Shown piece after piece: positions 17,167 through 26,379 of a stretch of 64,000 nucleotides of DNA. Under the pieces are notes generated by a model. That model was not told the origin of the DNA, ran no database searches, and saw only the letters and a list, made by a program, of their open reading frames with translations. The translations under genes and the position numbers were made by a program. The DNA is from Mycolicibacterium sp. CBMA 226 (GTDB lineage: Bacteria; Actinomycetota; Actinomycetes; Mycobacteriales; Mycobacteriaceae), in assembly GCF_009729075.1 (NCBI RefSeq), contig NZ_VTGY01000020.1, positions 248,001 to 312,000 on the forward strand, read 5' to 3'. Each line of letters begins with the position of its first letter. Position 1 is the first letter of the stretch.

Positions 17167-17985
17167 CTAGCTTGCCGGCAGACTTTGAATGAAATTCAGG
17201 ATCAATGAGTTGGCCGCGCGTGGGGCCTCGAGTGGCACCAGGTGAGCGGCGTCGGCGACCTCGACATACCGAGCATCGCACAGTGTCGCAGCGATGAGCT
17301 CACTGTGCACCGCGGGAAGTGTGCGATCTTGCTGTCCCGAAACGACAAGGGCCGGAACAGAGACGTCGCCTAGCGTACCGAGCACTGCGTCCCTGTCGAT
17401 CAGCACCGAATGAACCGCATCGATGAAACCCGAACGGCCCCAGCCGAGGAACTGTTGTGCGAGATCGTGTCCGATTGCGGGTTGCTGACTGCGGGTTTCG
17501 GGGGCCAGCAGACCCGACACGATCATCGAGGCGGTGATGTTGTCAAACATGCTGACGCGCAACAGATTCGTCAGCACCGAAGCCTTTGCCCGATCGAACA
17601 GGGTCCCTCGTTCGGCCGAACTGTTGAACAATGCCAGCCCGCGCACTCGGTCCGGCGCACGAAGTGCGACGCGCGGTGCGACGAAGCCACCCCACGACGT
17701 GCCGAGCATGATGACCGGGACCTGGACACTCAACGCGTCAAGGATTTGTACGACAGCTTCCGCGCATTCCGCCATGGTGAAGTGCCGGCCAGGGCCTGGG
17801 CTTCGCCCGTGGCCGGGCGGGTCGACCGCCAGTGTTCTCATCCCAGCGCTGCGCAGAGCGGGGATCTGATGGCGCCACATCTCATGATCGGTGAACAGAC
17901 TGGGCCACAGCAGCGCCACAGGCTGACCTTGTTCGCCTTGGTCATCGACATACACGGACCCGACGGGCGTTGGCACATTCGTCAC
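17167..17985 (-). CDS. Alpha/beta hydrolase
   Basis: The 272-residue hydrolase has LLWPSLFTDHEMW at the first strand, DPPGHGRS, the nucleophile elbow GTSWGG (Ser about 97), the acid region VVSGQQDRTLP and a late His in VADAAHLVPLEAP. This pattern resembles 3-oxoadipate enol-lactonase and related carboxylic ester or lactone hydrolases. The GTG at 17985 follows AGGGAA at good spacing and is preferred over an ATG 66 bases upstream. It is the last gene of a four-gene unit with DUF4267, NIPSNAP and DUF1772 proteins. Confidence 0.82.
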   Translation of the reverse strand: MTNVPTPVGSVYVDDQGEQGQPVALLWPSLFTDHEMWRHQIPALRSAGMRTLAVDPPGHGRSPGPGRHFTMAECAEAVVQILDALSVQVPVIMLGTSWGGFVAPRVALRAPDRVRGLALFNSSAERGTLFDRAKASVLTNLLRVSMFDNITASMIVSGLLAPETRSQQPAIGHDLAQQFLGWGRSGFIDAVHSVLIDRDAVLGTLGDVSVPALVVSGQQDRTLPAVHSELIAATLCDARYVEVADAAHLVPLEAPRAANSLILNFIQSLPAS

Positions 17986-18072
17986 GGTGGATTCCCTATC
18001 GTCTGTTGGCACAGCAGATTGCACACACCGGTATGGGTCGAGCGTACCCATCCGCGCGCCGTACCGCAGTCG

Positions 18073-18453
18073 TCACGACATGAGCAGCAGCGCAGCGGTG
18101 ATGATCATGACGCCGGCGGTCACGCCGTGGACCCCCCATGCGATCGACTTCGAGCCGCCGTTGCTGAGCACGATGACAGCATCCCCTAGTGGAATGACCG
18201 TGGCGGCCAATAACATCCAGCCGAGCAGGTGTGTCGCACCGGCGGCCATGAGAACGAAGACGACCAACCCCGAAGCGATGTCGCGAACGCCTTTGACGCT
18301 CAAGTACGCACGGTTGTTTTGCTGGCTGAGGTCTGGTTGCACTCCGTAGCCGGCGGCCGCGACGCGCGGCGCGAGGAGGAAGCGCGCACCGATGAATACG
18401 ATGCCCGCGCCGATGAGTCCTGCGAGCGTGTAACCAGTTGCAGTGGTGGTCAT
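18073..18453 (-). CDS. DUF4267-type small membrane protein
   Basis: The 126-residue protein has four hydrophobic segments. The sequence GIVFIGARFLLAP, then YLSVKGVRDIASGLVV and LGDAVIVLSNGGSKSIAWGVHG, matches the pattern I associate with DUF4267 proteins, whose function is unknown. It sits 18 bases from the NIPSNAP gene and 87 from the hydrolase in an operon that is divergent from a TetR regulator. Confidence 0.7.
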   Translation of the reverse strand: MTTTATGYTLAGLIGAGIVFIGARFLLAPRVAAAGYGVQPDLSQQNNRAYLSVKGVRDIASGLVVFVLMAAGATHLLGWMLLAATVIPLGDAVIVLSNGGSKSIAWGVHGVTAGVMIITAALLLMS

Positions 18454-18471
18454 TTCGATCCCTTCGGAGTT

Positions 18472-18789
18472 TTAGTTGATAGGTGAGAATGAGGTCGGCG
18501 CGAGTGCCAACGTCTGAACATCGACGATGTCGTCGATACTGAAGCCATCCATGTCAGCGGCGAATTCTTGGCTGGCCATGACACGCTGCGTGAGTTCTTC
18601 GGGGTCGACACCGGATGGGTAGCGGATCAGCGCGACGAGCCGATTCGCGTTACCGCTTCGCTCTGTCCAGACACCGTGTGTGGTAGCCCCGAATGTCGTG
18701 AAAGTTGCCAGATGGCGGGCCCAGTGAACCGTCGCGTACTGATGCAACGCTTCCGGCGACCGCAGGGTGTAAATCCTGAACTGAAACAT
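18472..18789 (-). CDS. NIPSNAP-family protein
   Basis: The 105-residue protein begins FQFRIYTLRSPEALHQYA, typical of NIPSNAP ferredoxin-like-fold proteins, and continues with the HWARHLATFTTFG segment and a C-terminal LVALIRYPSG stretch. NIPSNAP domains are small dimeric proteins, some acting in degradation of small molecules; the role here is unknown. It lies between DUF1772 and DUF4267 genes on the same strand. Confidence 0.75.
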   Translation of the reverse strand: MFQFRIYTLRSPEALHQYATVHWARHLATFTTFGATTHGVWTERSGNANRLVALIRYPSGVDPEELTQRVMASQEFAADMDGFSIDDIVDVQTLALAPTSFSPIN

Positions 18790-18845
18790 CTGAATCCTTT
18801 GCTACTTCTGTGGTTGTCGGCTGTTTGATTCGATGTTGATCAATG

Positions 18846-19322
18846 TCAAATCACCAGCGCCGCGCACAGGGCGGCGACCGCGAGACCTTGCAAGATCGCG
18901 CGAGCATCGATGATCTGATCCCACTTCGCTTGCAGTACACGACCATTCGGTAGTTCACGGCCGGCGTCGGAAGCCGCTGTCAGCTGTCGATTGATCGGGG
19001 CACTGACTCGCAGGTACAGCGCAAGCCACACCAGCAGCAAGACCAGCGCGACGCTTGCGCCAATCGCTTGGGCCCAATGCGCGCCCACCGCGGCAAGGAC
19101 TGCACTCACGCCGGCCGCCAGAATGCCGAGCACCCCCGGCACCGGCATTCTCCGGTCCCCGTATTTATGCACGCTTCCCATGACCGCAACCAGGGCACCG
19201 TCGTCGACCGACCTCAACGCAGGTCGTAGCACTATCGCGCAGAACACATCGGTGCCGTAGACCACACCGGTGCCCAGCACAGCGATCATCGCGGCCAGGT
19301 GAGTGACGAGGTTCAGGGTCAT
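18846..19322 (-). CDS. DUF1772 (anthrone-oxygenase-like) membrane protein
   Basis: The 158-residue protein has four hydrophobic helices. GTGVVYGTDVFCAIVLRPAL near the N-terminus and the later NRQL and KWDQIIDARAILQGLA segments fit DUF1772, the family that includes fungal anthrone oxygenases and related bacterial proteins. The ATG at 19322 has GAAGGAG eight to nine bases upstream and was chosen over an ATG 66 bases earlier, which would overlap the operator region. It is the first gene of the unit ending at 17167 and divergent from tetR. Confidence 0.72.
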   Translation of the reverse strand: MTLNLVTHLAAMIAVLGTGVVYGTDVFCAIVLRPALRSVDDGALVAVMGSVHKYGDRRMPVPGVLGILAAGVSAVLAAVGAHWAQAIGASVALVLLLVWLALYLRVSAPINRQLTAASDAGRELPNGRVLQAKWDQIIDARAILQGLAVAALCAALVI

Positions 19323-19348
19323 GTCCAGCTCCTTCGACTTGCAACTGC

Positions 19349-19404
19349 TAGCAACGCTAACCCACATTTTGTTCCATGACAATAGCATCGCTAGCGTTTC
19401 TAGC
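19349..19404. promoter_or_regulatory. Candidate TetR operator array
   Basis: Two 11-bp palindromes that differ only in the centre, TAGCAACGCTA (19349-19359) and TAGCATCGCTA (19383-19393), lie 34 bases apart in the 98-base gap between the divergent DUF1772 and tetR genes. A further overlapping dyad GCTAG-N5-CTAGC spans 19390-19404. Repeated related dyads in a divergent promoter are the expected layout for TetR autoregulation. Confidence 0.6.
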
Positions 19405-19420
19405 TGTGATACCTTTAGGC

Positions 19421-20005
19421 ATGGCTATCGAGGATCGTCGCGAGCGTGACCGGGCCGCCCGGAGACAGCTGATCGTCACAACGGCCCGCAAGTTGGCCGA
19501 AGCCGAGGGCTGGGATGCCGTCACCACGCGGCGGTTGTCCACCGAAATCGAGTACAGCCAACCGGTGTTGTACAAGCACTTCACCGGCATGGACCAGATC
19601 GCAGACGCCGTCGCCGTCGTCGGGTTCGACGAGCTCGCTACTGCAATCCGTGCGGCCTGCACCGGAGCCGACTCCCCCAGCGACACCCTGAGCCGTATTG
19701 CGCACGGCTACCTGGCATTCGCTCGCGAGAATCCAGCCGTCTACGACGCAATGTTCACCCGGGCGACGAGCCTGCGGTTCGCCGACCAGGAGACGCCGGC
19801 TGAGTTGGTAGCGGCCTTCGCGGAGCTCCGGCAGGCGATCGGCGTGGTAGCCGACGAACAGGACGCGGACTCGCTCACCGAACTGTTCTGGGCTGCGCTC
19901 CACGGGCTCGTCACGCTCGGTCGCACCCGCAGACTGCGTCCCGACTACGAATCGGACCGGGTTCGACTGCTCGTCAACCAGTTCACCGACCGACAAAGGG
20001 CATAG
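19421..20005 (+). CDS. TetR-family transcriptional regulator
   Basis: The 194-residue regulator has an N-terminal HTH (RQLIVTTARKLAEAEGWDAV, then TTRRLSTEIEYSQPVLYKHF, residues about 13-58), the classical TetR pattern. The rest is a helical ligand-binding domain (GFDELATAIRAAC, AHGYLAFARENPAVYDAMF, ALHGLVTLGRTRRLRP) of the WHG type. The ATG at 19421 is preferred over one 45 bases upstream, which would lie in the operator array. It probably represses itself and the divergent DUF1772 operon; the downstream hppD operon is only 55 bases away and could also be read from this promoter. Confidence 0.85.
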   Translation: MAIEDRRERDRAARRQLIVTTARKLAEAEGWDAVTTRRLSTEIEYSQPVLYKHFTGMDQIADAVAVVGFDELATAIRAACTGADSPSDTLSRIAHGYLAFARENPAVYDAMFTRATSLRFADQETPAELVAAFAELRQAIGVVADEQDADSLTELFWAALHGLVTLGRTRRLRPDYESDRVRLLVNQFTDRQRA

Positions 20006-20060
20006 CGCCCGTCTCGCAAACCTGATGTCGCGATCTCTCTCAAGAGAGAAGAATGTCGAC

Positions 20061-21278
20061 ATGACGACCCAGAGCACCCTGACCGACCAGGAGAAGCAGG
20101 CCCGGCTCGACGTCACCCAGCTCAAGCAGCTGGTGGGCTTGGTGGAGTACGACCTGACCAACGACCCCTTCCCGGTAACTGGTTGGGATGCCATCGTTTT
20201 CGTGGTTGGCAATGCCACCGAGGCATCTAGCTACTTCCAATCCACGTGGGGCATGGAACTGGTCGCATATTCGGGACCGGAGACCGGTAATCGCGACCAC
20301 AAGGCGTTCGTGTTGCGTGCGGGCACAGTGCGGTTCGTCCTGAAGGGCGCGGTGAGCCCCGACAGCGCACTGGTCATTCACCACGCGCGACACGGAGACG
20401 GCGTCGTCGATATCTCACTGGAGGTGCCCGACGTCGACAAGTGCATCGCGCAGGCCAAGCAAGCCGGCGCGACCGTCCTCGAGGAGCCCCACGACGTCGC
20501 CGATGAGCACGGCGCCGTACGCGTCGCGGCCATCGCGACCTACGGGCAGACGCGACACACGCTTGTTCAACGGGAAATCGCGGGCACTCGCTACGGCGGC
20601 ACGTATCTACCCGGCTACCAGCCGGCGACGAGCGGCCATGTCACACATGACGCGTCTCCTCCGCCGCTGTTCCAGGCGTTGGATCACGTCGTCGGGAACG
20701 TCGAGCTCGGCAAGATGGACGAGTGGGTCGGGTTCTACAACCGGGTCATGGGGTTTGTGAACATGGCTGAGTTCATCGGCGATGACATCGCGACCGACTA
20801 CTCCGCGCTGATGTCGAAGGTGGTGGCCAACGGCAATCACCGCGTGAAGTTTCCGCTCAACGAACCGGCAGTCGCCAAGCGCAAGTCCCAGATCGACGAG
20901 TACTTGGAGTTCTACCGGGGTCCCGGCGTCCAGCACCTGGCGCTGGCCACCAGCGACATCCTGAGTGCCGTCGACCAGCTCCGCAAAGCCGGCGTGCAGT
21001 TCCTCGACACCCCCGACGCCTACTACGAGGACCCCGACCTACGTGCCCGCATCGGCGAGGTGCGCGTACCCGTGGCGGAACTTCAGAAGCGCGGCATCCT
21101 GGTGGACCGCGACGAGGACGGGTACCTCCTGCAGATCTTCACCAAACCGTTGGGAGACCGGCCGACGGTTTTCTTCGAGCTCATTGAACGTCACGGCTCA
21201 CTGGGATTCGGCAAGGGCAACTTCAAGGCTCTCTTCGAATCTATCGAGCGCGAACAGGAAAAGCGTGGGAACCTGTGA
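20061..21278 (+). CDS. hppD: 4-hydroxyphenylpyruvate dioxygenase
   Basis: The 405-residue enzyme converts 4-hydroxyphenylpyruvate to homogentisate with O2 and Fe(II). The iron ligands are visible: His in ALDHVVGNV (about 209), His in GVQHLALAT (about 292) and Glu in VFFELIER (about 373). The C-terminal helix GFGKGNFKALFESIEREQ is also characteristic. The ATG at 20061 lies shortly after AGAGAGAAG. The stop overlaps the hmgA start by one base. The gene opens a three-gene tyrosine-degradation operon. Confidence 0.96.
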   Translation: MTTQSTLTDQEKQARLDVTQLKQLVGLVEYDLTNDPFPVTGWDAIVFVVGNATEASSYFQSTWGMELVAYSGPETGNRDHKAFVLRAGTVRFVLKGAVSPDSALVIHHARHGDGVVDISLEVPDVDKCIAQAKQAGATVLEEPHDVADEHGAVRVAAIATYGQTRHTLVQREIAGTRYGGTYLPGYQPATSGHVTHDASPPPLFQALDHVVGNVELGKMDEWVGFYNRVMGFVNMAEFIGDDIATDYSALMSKVVANGNHRVKFPLNEPAVAKRKSQIDEYLEFYRGPGVQHLALATSDILSAVDQLRKAGVQFLDTPDAYYEDPDLRARIGEVRVPVAELQKRGILVDRDEDGYLLQIFTKPLGDRPTVFFELIERHGSLGFGKGNFKALFESIEREQEKRGNL

Positions 21279-22582
21279 TGCCCGACTACCAGTCCGGCTT
21301 CGGCAACAGCTTCGAAAGTGAGGCGCTGCCCGGCGCCTTGCCCATCGGCCGCAACTCGCCGCAGCAGTGCGCCTACGGCCTGTACGCCGAACAACTCAGC
21401 GGGACACCGTTCACCGCGCCCCGCGCCGCCAACAAGAGGTCTTGGCTGTACCGGATTCGGCCGAGCGTGGCGCACTGGGGCGATTTCACAGCCGTACCCG
21501 CCGAGCTCTGGCGCTCGGCCCCCGACGACGCTCCGCCCGTGCCCATCGCTCAAATGCGCTGGAATCCGCTGCCGCTGCCAGATCCGACGATCGGGGACAC
21601 GACGTTCGTCACCGGCGTACGCACCATCACCACCGGCGGGGACGTCGCGACCCGGTCCGGTTTCGCATGCAGCATCTACTCCATTACGTCGTCGATGGTC
21701 GACGCGTACTTCTACAACGGCGACGCCGAGATGCTGTTCGTCCTGGAACACAACAACATCCGGTTCTGTACCGAATTCGGGATCATCGACGCCGAACCCT
21801 GCGAAATCGTCGTCATCCCACGCGGCGTGAAAATGCGCGTCGAGGTACCCGACGGTCCGGCTCGGGGTTATCTGTGCGAGAACTACGGTGGCTCATTCAC
21901 TCTCCCGGAGCGCGGCCCGGTCGGCGCCAACTGCCTGGCCAACGCGCGTGACTTCCGCACCCCGGCCGCGGCGTACGAGGATCGCGAAGTCCCATCCACG
22001 ATGTACGTGAAGTGGGGCGGCACGCTGTGGCAGGCAGATGTCGCCCAGTCGCCGCTGGATGTTGTTGCCTGGCATGGTAATTACGCGCCCTACAAGTACG
22101 ACATGCGGCGGTTCTCCCCCGTGGGCCCGCTGCTCTTCGACCATGCCGACCCGTCGATCTTCACGGTGCTCACCTCGCCGAGCGAGACACCGGGAACCGC
22201 CAATGTGGACTTCGTCTGCTTCCCCGAACGGTGGATGGTCGCCGAGGACACCTTCCGGCCGCCGTGGTATCACATGAACGTGATGAGCGAGTTCATGGGA
22301 CTCGTTCATGGTGTGTACGACGCCAAGCCCAACGGCTTCGTGCCCGGCGGTGTCAGCCTGCACAACTGCATGACCCCACATGGCCCCGATGCCAACGCAT
22401 TTCATGCCGCCAGCACCGAGGATTTGAGGCCGGTCAAGCAGGAGAACACGCTGGCCTTCATGTTCGAAACCCGGTTCTCGCAGAAGGTGACCAGCTATGC
22501 CGCGAACCTTCCTCAGCGGCAACAGGATTACGCCGATTGCTGGAGTGGGCTGGTCAAGCGATTCGACCCGGACAACCCGTGA
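21278..22582 (+). CDS. hmgA: Homogentisate 1,2-dioxygenase
   Basis: The 434-residue enzyme opens the homogentisate ring to maleylacetoacetate using Fe(II). It starts with the family hallmark YQSGFGNSFESEALPGALP and carries the active-site region FRPPWYHMNVMSEFMG, with His and Glu ligands, followed by GLVHGVYDAK and LHNCMTPHGPDANAF. Length is normal. It overlaps hppD by one base (TGATG) and fahA by four (GTGA), so all three are translationally coupled. Confidence 0.96.
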   Translation: MPDYQSGFGNSFESEALPGALPIGRNSPQQCAYGLYAEQLSGTPFTAPRAANKRSWLYRIRPSVAHWGDFTAVPAELWRSAPDDAPPVPIAQMRWNPLPLPDPTIGDTTFVTGVRTITTGGDVATRSGFACSIYSITSSMVDAYFYNGDAEMLFVLEHNNIRFCTEFGIIDAEPCEIVVIPRGVKMRVEVPDGPARGYLCENYGGSFTLPERGPVGANCLANARDFRTPAAAYEDREVPSTMYVKWGGTLWQADVAQSPLDVVAWHGNYAPYKYDMRRFSPVGPLLFDHADPSIFTVLTSPSETPGTANVDFVCFPERWMVAEDTFRPPWYHMNVMSEFMGLVHGVYDAKPNGFVPGGVSLHNCMTPHGPDANAFHAASTEDLRPVKQENTLAFMFETRFSQKVTSYAANLPQRQQDYADCWSGLVKRFDPDNP

Positions 22583-23892
22583 CCACACTGGATTTCACTC
22601 ACGATCCGCGTCGACGGAGTTGGGTCGCCTGCGCGGGCCCCGACAGTGACTTTCCGCTGCAGAATCTCCCGCTCGGCGTAGTGGCCGCTACCGACGACGA
22701 ACCGCACGGCGTCGTCCGGATCGGCGACATGGTCCTGGATCTGCGCGGACTGGCGGCATCAGGGTTGCTCGACGACGACGCACAGGTGGCAGCTGAAGCC
22801 GGGGCTCAAGGAGCGCTGAACGCCTTGTTCGCCTTGGGATCCGGCCCACGGGTCACCCTTCGCCGGGCGTTGCATTCGCTGCTGGTGGAGGACTCGCCAC
22901 ACCAGGAGACCGTGGCCGGGCTGCTCACGCCACTGCCCGACGTCGACGTCCTGCTGCCCGCCCGCATCGGCGACTACACCGATTTCTACGTCGGCATCCA
23001 CCACGCCCGCAACATCGGTGCGCTGTTTCGGCCCGACAATCCTCTGCTGCCCAACTACAAATGGGTTCCGATCGGCTATCACGGACGCGCCTCCAGCGTT
23101 CGGGGCAGCGGCGCCGCCATCACCCGGCCGCACGGCCAGCTGAAGGCGGCTGATGCGTCCGCACCCGTGCTGGCGCCCACCCGGCGACTGGATTTCGAGC
23201 TCGAGCTCGGCGTGTGGATCGGGCCGGGAAATCGCCTCGGCGAGCCGGTGAGTCTCGATGAGGCCGACTCCCACGTCGCCGGTTACTGTCTGCTCAACGA
23301 CTGGTCCGCGCGCGACGTGCAAGCCTGGGAGTACCAGCCCCTCGGCCCGTTCCTCGCCAAGAGCTTCGGCACCACGATCTCTCCCTGGGTCGTCACTCCG
23401 GAAGCACTGGCGCCGTTCCGGATTCCCGTGGACCGCCCAGCAGACGATCCCGCTCCCCTGGCCTACCTCGACAGTCCGCTGCACCGCGCCAGCGGCGGAC
23501 TCGACATCGAGTTGGAGGTCTATCTCAGTACAACGCGGATGCGCGCTGAGGGCGACCCGCCGATCCTGATCTCACGCTCCTCGAGCCGCCACATGTACTG
23601 GAGCGTCGCGCAAATGATCACTCACCACACCAGCAACGGGTGCAACCTGCAGCCCGGTGACCTGCTCGGCAGCGGCACCCTGTCCGGGCCGGCTGTGGGC
23701 TCCGAAGGCAGCCTCATGGAGCTCAGTCGTGGCGGCGCCGCACCAATCACGTTGCCCAACGGTGAAACTCGGACATTCCTCGAAGACGGTGACGTGATAA
23801 CCCTGACCGCCAGAGCCCGTCGTCCGGGTGCCGCCACCATCGGATTCGGCGAGTGTGTCGGCGTCGTACAACCAGCTGTCACCTACCGGTGA
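22579..23892 (+). CDS. fahA: Fumarylacetoacetase
   Basis: The 437-residue enzyme hydrolyses fumarylacetoacetate to fumarate and acetoacetate, the last step of tyrosine breakdown. Metal and active-site motifs are present: DYTDFYVGIHHARNIG, VPIGYHGRASS, DFELELGVWIG, LLNDWSARDVQAWEYQP and GDLLGSGTLSGP. The GTG start overlaps the hmgA stop by four bases. Maleylacetoacetate isomerase, needed between hmgA and this enzyme, is not encoded in the window. Confidence 0.96.
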   Translation: MTTLDFTHDPRRRSWVACAGPDSDFPLQNLPLGVVAATDDEPHGVVRIGDMVLDLRGLAASGLLDDDAQVAAEAGAQGALNALFALGSGPRVTLRRALHSLLVEDSPHQETVAGLLTPLPDVDVLLPARIGDYTDFYVGIHHARNIGALFRPDNPLLPNYKWVPIGYHGRASSVRGSGAAITRPHGQLKAADASAPVLAPTRRLDFELELGVWIGPGNRLGEPVSLDEADSHVAGYCLLNDWSARDVQAWEYQPLGPFLAKSFGTTISPWVVTPEALAPFRIPVDRPADDPAPLAYLDSPLHRASGGLDIELEVYLSTTRMRAEGDPPILISRSSSRHMYWSVAQMITHHTSNGCNLQPGDLLGSGTLSGPAVGSEGSLMELSRGGAAPITLPNGETRTFLEDGDVITLTARARRPGAATIGFGECVGVVQPAVTYR

Positions 23893-23907
23893 GCATGCCG
23901 TACACAG

Positions 23908-24801
23908 CTATGCGGGCGCGGATGCGTCATGCACCAGGCGCTCGACCAGAGCGTCGTCGACGTCGGCGAAGAACCCGCCTACGACATCTTCGATCTCATC
24001 GAAGCCCCTCGCGCAGAAGAGAATCGGTTGGTAGTGCGTGATGTCGTAGGTCTGCACTCCCATGCGGGTGATGTTCAGCGGCCGCAGATCGGCCACATCG
24101 ATCTGCTGGATCTCCCCATACGACGACAACAGCCCGGCGCCGTAGGTCCGCACTTCTCCGTGCTGACGTACGACACCGAATTCCAGGGAGAACCAGAAGA
24201 CCTTCGAGATGAATTCAAGCGCCTCAGTGGTTTTCACGCGCCGTGCCGCCTCGCCGGCGAGTCGGTACAGTGTCGCGAAACGCTCGTTCGCCAGGCAGTT
24301 TCCGTGACCGACCACCTCGTGGATCAGGTCGGGCTCGGGCGTGTACAGCGGCACTGAGTGGTGCCGGATGTACTGGGTGGAATGGAAGATTCCGTCGGCG
24401 AGGCGTCCGTAGAACTCACGCAGTGGCACCAAGCCGGCTGCCGGTATGTACTGAAAACCGGTGAGCGGCCTGAGCATTTCGTTGACTTCGACGAGTTGTG
24501 GGATCCGATTCTCGGGAAGACCCAGCTCCTCCCTGCCCTGCAGGTACTCGGCGCAGGCCCGGCGCCGATGCAGCCGGTGAAGCTCAGCGCATACGATGCG
24601 CCAGACCTCCTGCTCGTCATCGGTGTAGGTCGCGACGGGCGGTGGCGCGCCGGGTTGCCACTCCAGGGCGAGCGCGGCGATCGCATTGCGGCGAGCGCGG
24701 TATTCCGGGTCAACGGCGCCTGGGTGATCGGGGGCGAGGTGAACAGTGACGCCATCTTCCGTGCGCGTCACCGGTGCATACAGCTGTGCTTCTTCGAACA
24801 T
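23908..24801 (-). CDS. phhA: Phenylalanine 4-monooxygenase
   Basis: The 297-residue enzyme hydroxylates phenylalanine to tyrosine using tetrahydropterin. The iron site is visible as DLIHEVVGHG (His about 161 and 166) and the Glu in FWFSLEFGVV; TGFQYIPAAGLVPLREFYG, the pterin-side region, precedes it. The ATG at 24801 follows GGGAGG closely and is preferred over one 30 bases upstream. It converges on the hppD-hmgA-fahA operon with 15 bases between stops, so the pathway genes are clustered but separately transcribed. Confidence 0.94.
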   Translation of the reverse strand: MFEEAQLYAPVTRTEDGVTVHLAPDHPGAVDPEYRARRNAIAALALEWQPGAPPPVATYTDDEQEVWRIVCAELHRLHRRRACAEYLQGREELGLPENRIPQLVEVNEMLRPLTGFQYIPAAGLVPLREFYGRLADGIFHSTQYIRHHSVPLYTPEPDLIHEVVGHGNCLANERFATLYRLAGEAARRVKTTEALEFISKVFWFSLEFGVVRQHGEVRTYGAGLLSSYGEIQQIDVADLRPLNITRMGVQTYDITHYQPILFCARGFDEIEDVVGGFFADVDDALVERLVHDASAPA

Positions 24802-24983
24802 CGCTGCCTCCCGGGTGTCCGGGCGTCGCACGAAGCGGCGTCATTCACGGCTGGCTCATCACGCTGGGATGCGGCGCGACAGCCATCTGGTAGGACTTGT
24901 GGTCCTGCCAACCAGGATATGCGCGTTCGACCACTCGACGGACAAGCCTCGGCAGCGCGCGCCCAGACTGCTGCCAGCGGCGG

Positions 24984-26138
24984 TCAGATGCCCACCTTCC
25001 GGGCGAGCCGGCTGAGAACGAAGAACGCCGGGTACCTCAGACCGAACATGCTCCAGAAGGACGCGGAGCGCCGCACGTAGCACCAGATGGATGCTGCCCG
25101 CCGACCGGCTTTCACCAACTCTTCAGCGTCGTCGGGGAACAGCGTGACCCGCAGGCCAATGGGCGGACTGCGGTGCATGACCAACTCCTCGGTCAATCCG
25201 ACGGCAACGAGGTATGCGGCCGCAGTGTCGAGGACAGTCTGATCGAAGGCGAGCATCGTTCCAAACGGACGCAGGTTCACGTCGATCAACCAGTGGTTGC
25301 CGTCTTCGTCCTTGATCGTCTGCATGTTGATCGGCCCGCGCAACCCTGCTGCGGCGCAGACGATGCGACCGATATCGGTAAGCTCCGAATCCTCGATCAC
25401 CTCGTGACCGATCGGCGGGAAAGTGGGATCGGCCGACTGCCTGACCGATTGGCATGTGACTTCCTGCACGATGCCGCTGGCAGACACTATCGCCGAGTAC
25501 GCCGTGAGCCGGCCGCGGATATATCTCTCGTAGTACTGCATTTCGGGCGGGCCCAGCACGGCAATGGCATCTCGCACTTCGGTTTCCGTGCTCGCCACGA
25601 CTACGCCGCGACCGGACGCACCGACCCTGCTCTTGACCACGAGCGGCAGACCCAACTCGGCGATCGCCCTCTCGGGCCGCACCGATGCGACGGGGATTTG
25701 GCGAGGAATCCGTACCCCGTGTTCAGCGGCCAGGCGGGCCATCGCAGCTTTGTCCGAGTAGTGGCGCCGCTGCCGAACGTCGGCGGCAATGGCTTGTGGC
25801 AGCGCCTCCAAAACCGAGTCGGGGATCGCACTCGCCATATCTTCGGTCGCCTGGACGTCTGCCACCACGATGTCGCTCAAACACGCTGCGATACTTGCCA
25901 TCTCGGACGGAGCGGACAGGTAGATGCGCTTGCGGTACAGCAAGCAATCGCTCAATCGTCCGAGCCGTCCCGTCGGCGTGCAGGTCACCAACACCGTGGT
26001 GGCGCCGCCGCGCCGGGCGACCACAGCGAGCTGCTCCATGGAGTTGAACCGCGCGTGATGGAACATCACGACGGCCGGCTTGTGTGTTCTGGATCGACCC
26101 GCGCCGCGCGCTTGGCGCGTCTCGACACGACCGGTCAT
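24984..26138 (-). CDS. ATP-grasp domain enzyme
   Basis: The 384-residue protein has an ATP-grasp core: LGLPLVVKSRVGASGRGVVV supplies the ATP-binding lysine and glycine loop (about residues 155-175), YYERYIRGRL and QEVTCQSVRQSADP form the middle, and INMQTIKDEDGNHWLIDVNL then RPFGTM give the magnesium site. Enzymes of this fold join a carboxylate to an amine, thiol or other nucleophile with ATP. The N-terminal HKPAVVMFHHARFNSM resembles a nucleotide-like preATP-grasp domain. The substrate is unknown. It lies 241 bases downstream of the CYP153 gene on the same strand and may or may not be co-transcribed. Confidence 0.8.
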   Translation of the reverse strand: MTGRVETRQARGAGRSRTHKPAVVMFHHARFNSMEQLAVVARRGGATTVLVTCTPTGRLGRLSDCLLYRKRIYLSAPSEMASIAACLSDIVVADVQATEDMASAIPDSVLEALPQAIAADVRQRRHYSDKAAMARLAAEHGVRIPRQIPVASVRPERAIAELGLPLVVKSRVGASGRGVVVASTETEVRDAIAVLGPPEMQYYERYIRGRLTAYSAIVSASGIVQEVTCQSVRQSADPTFPPIGHEVIEDSELTDIGRIVCAAAGLRGPINMQTIKDEDGNHWLIDVNLRPFGTMLAFDQTVLDTAAAYLVAVGLTEELVMHRSPPIGLRVTLFPDDAEELVKAGRRAASIWCYVRRSASFWSMFGLRYPAFFVLSRLARKVGI

Positions 26139-26379
26139 CGTCCGGTCCCGCGCCTGGCGACATTGACCCGGCGGATGCCGCAAGCACGGTCGGGCGCGGA
26201 TCGACTGCGACGACGAGTACCCATGCGGCCATCCTCGATGCTCGGTTGCCGCCACCGGGTCGGTATCGACAACTCTCAGCAAATACCCAGCCGAAGCGTC
26301 AGCGGATAACTTCAAGGAAAAACTGCGTAAAAATCAGCACCTGGCAATGGAAGGTGAGGTGGCGGGGTCAGCCGCTACG

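Noticed and set aside
24897..26309. 470-residue plus-strand frame opposite the ATP-grasp gene
   Set aside because: The minus strand has a recognisable ATP-grasp fold, while the plus-strand translation is Arg/His-rich with no motif.
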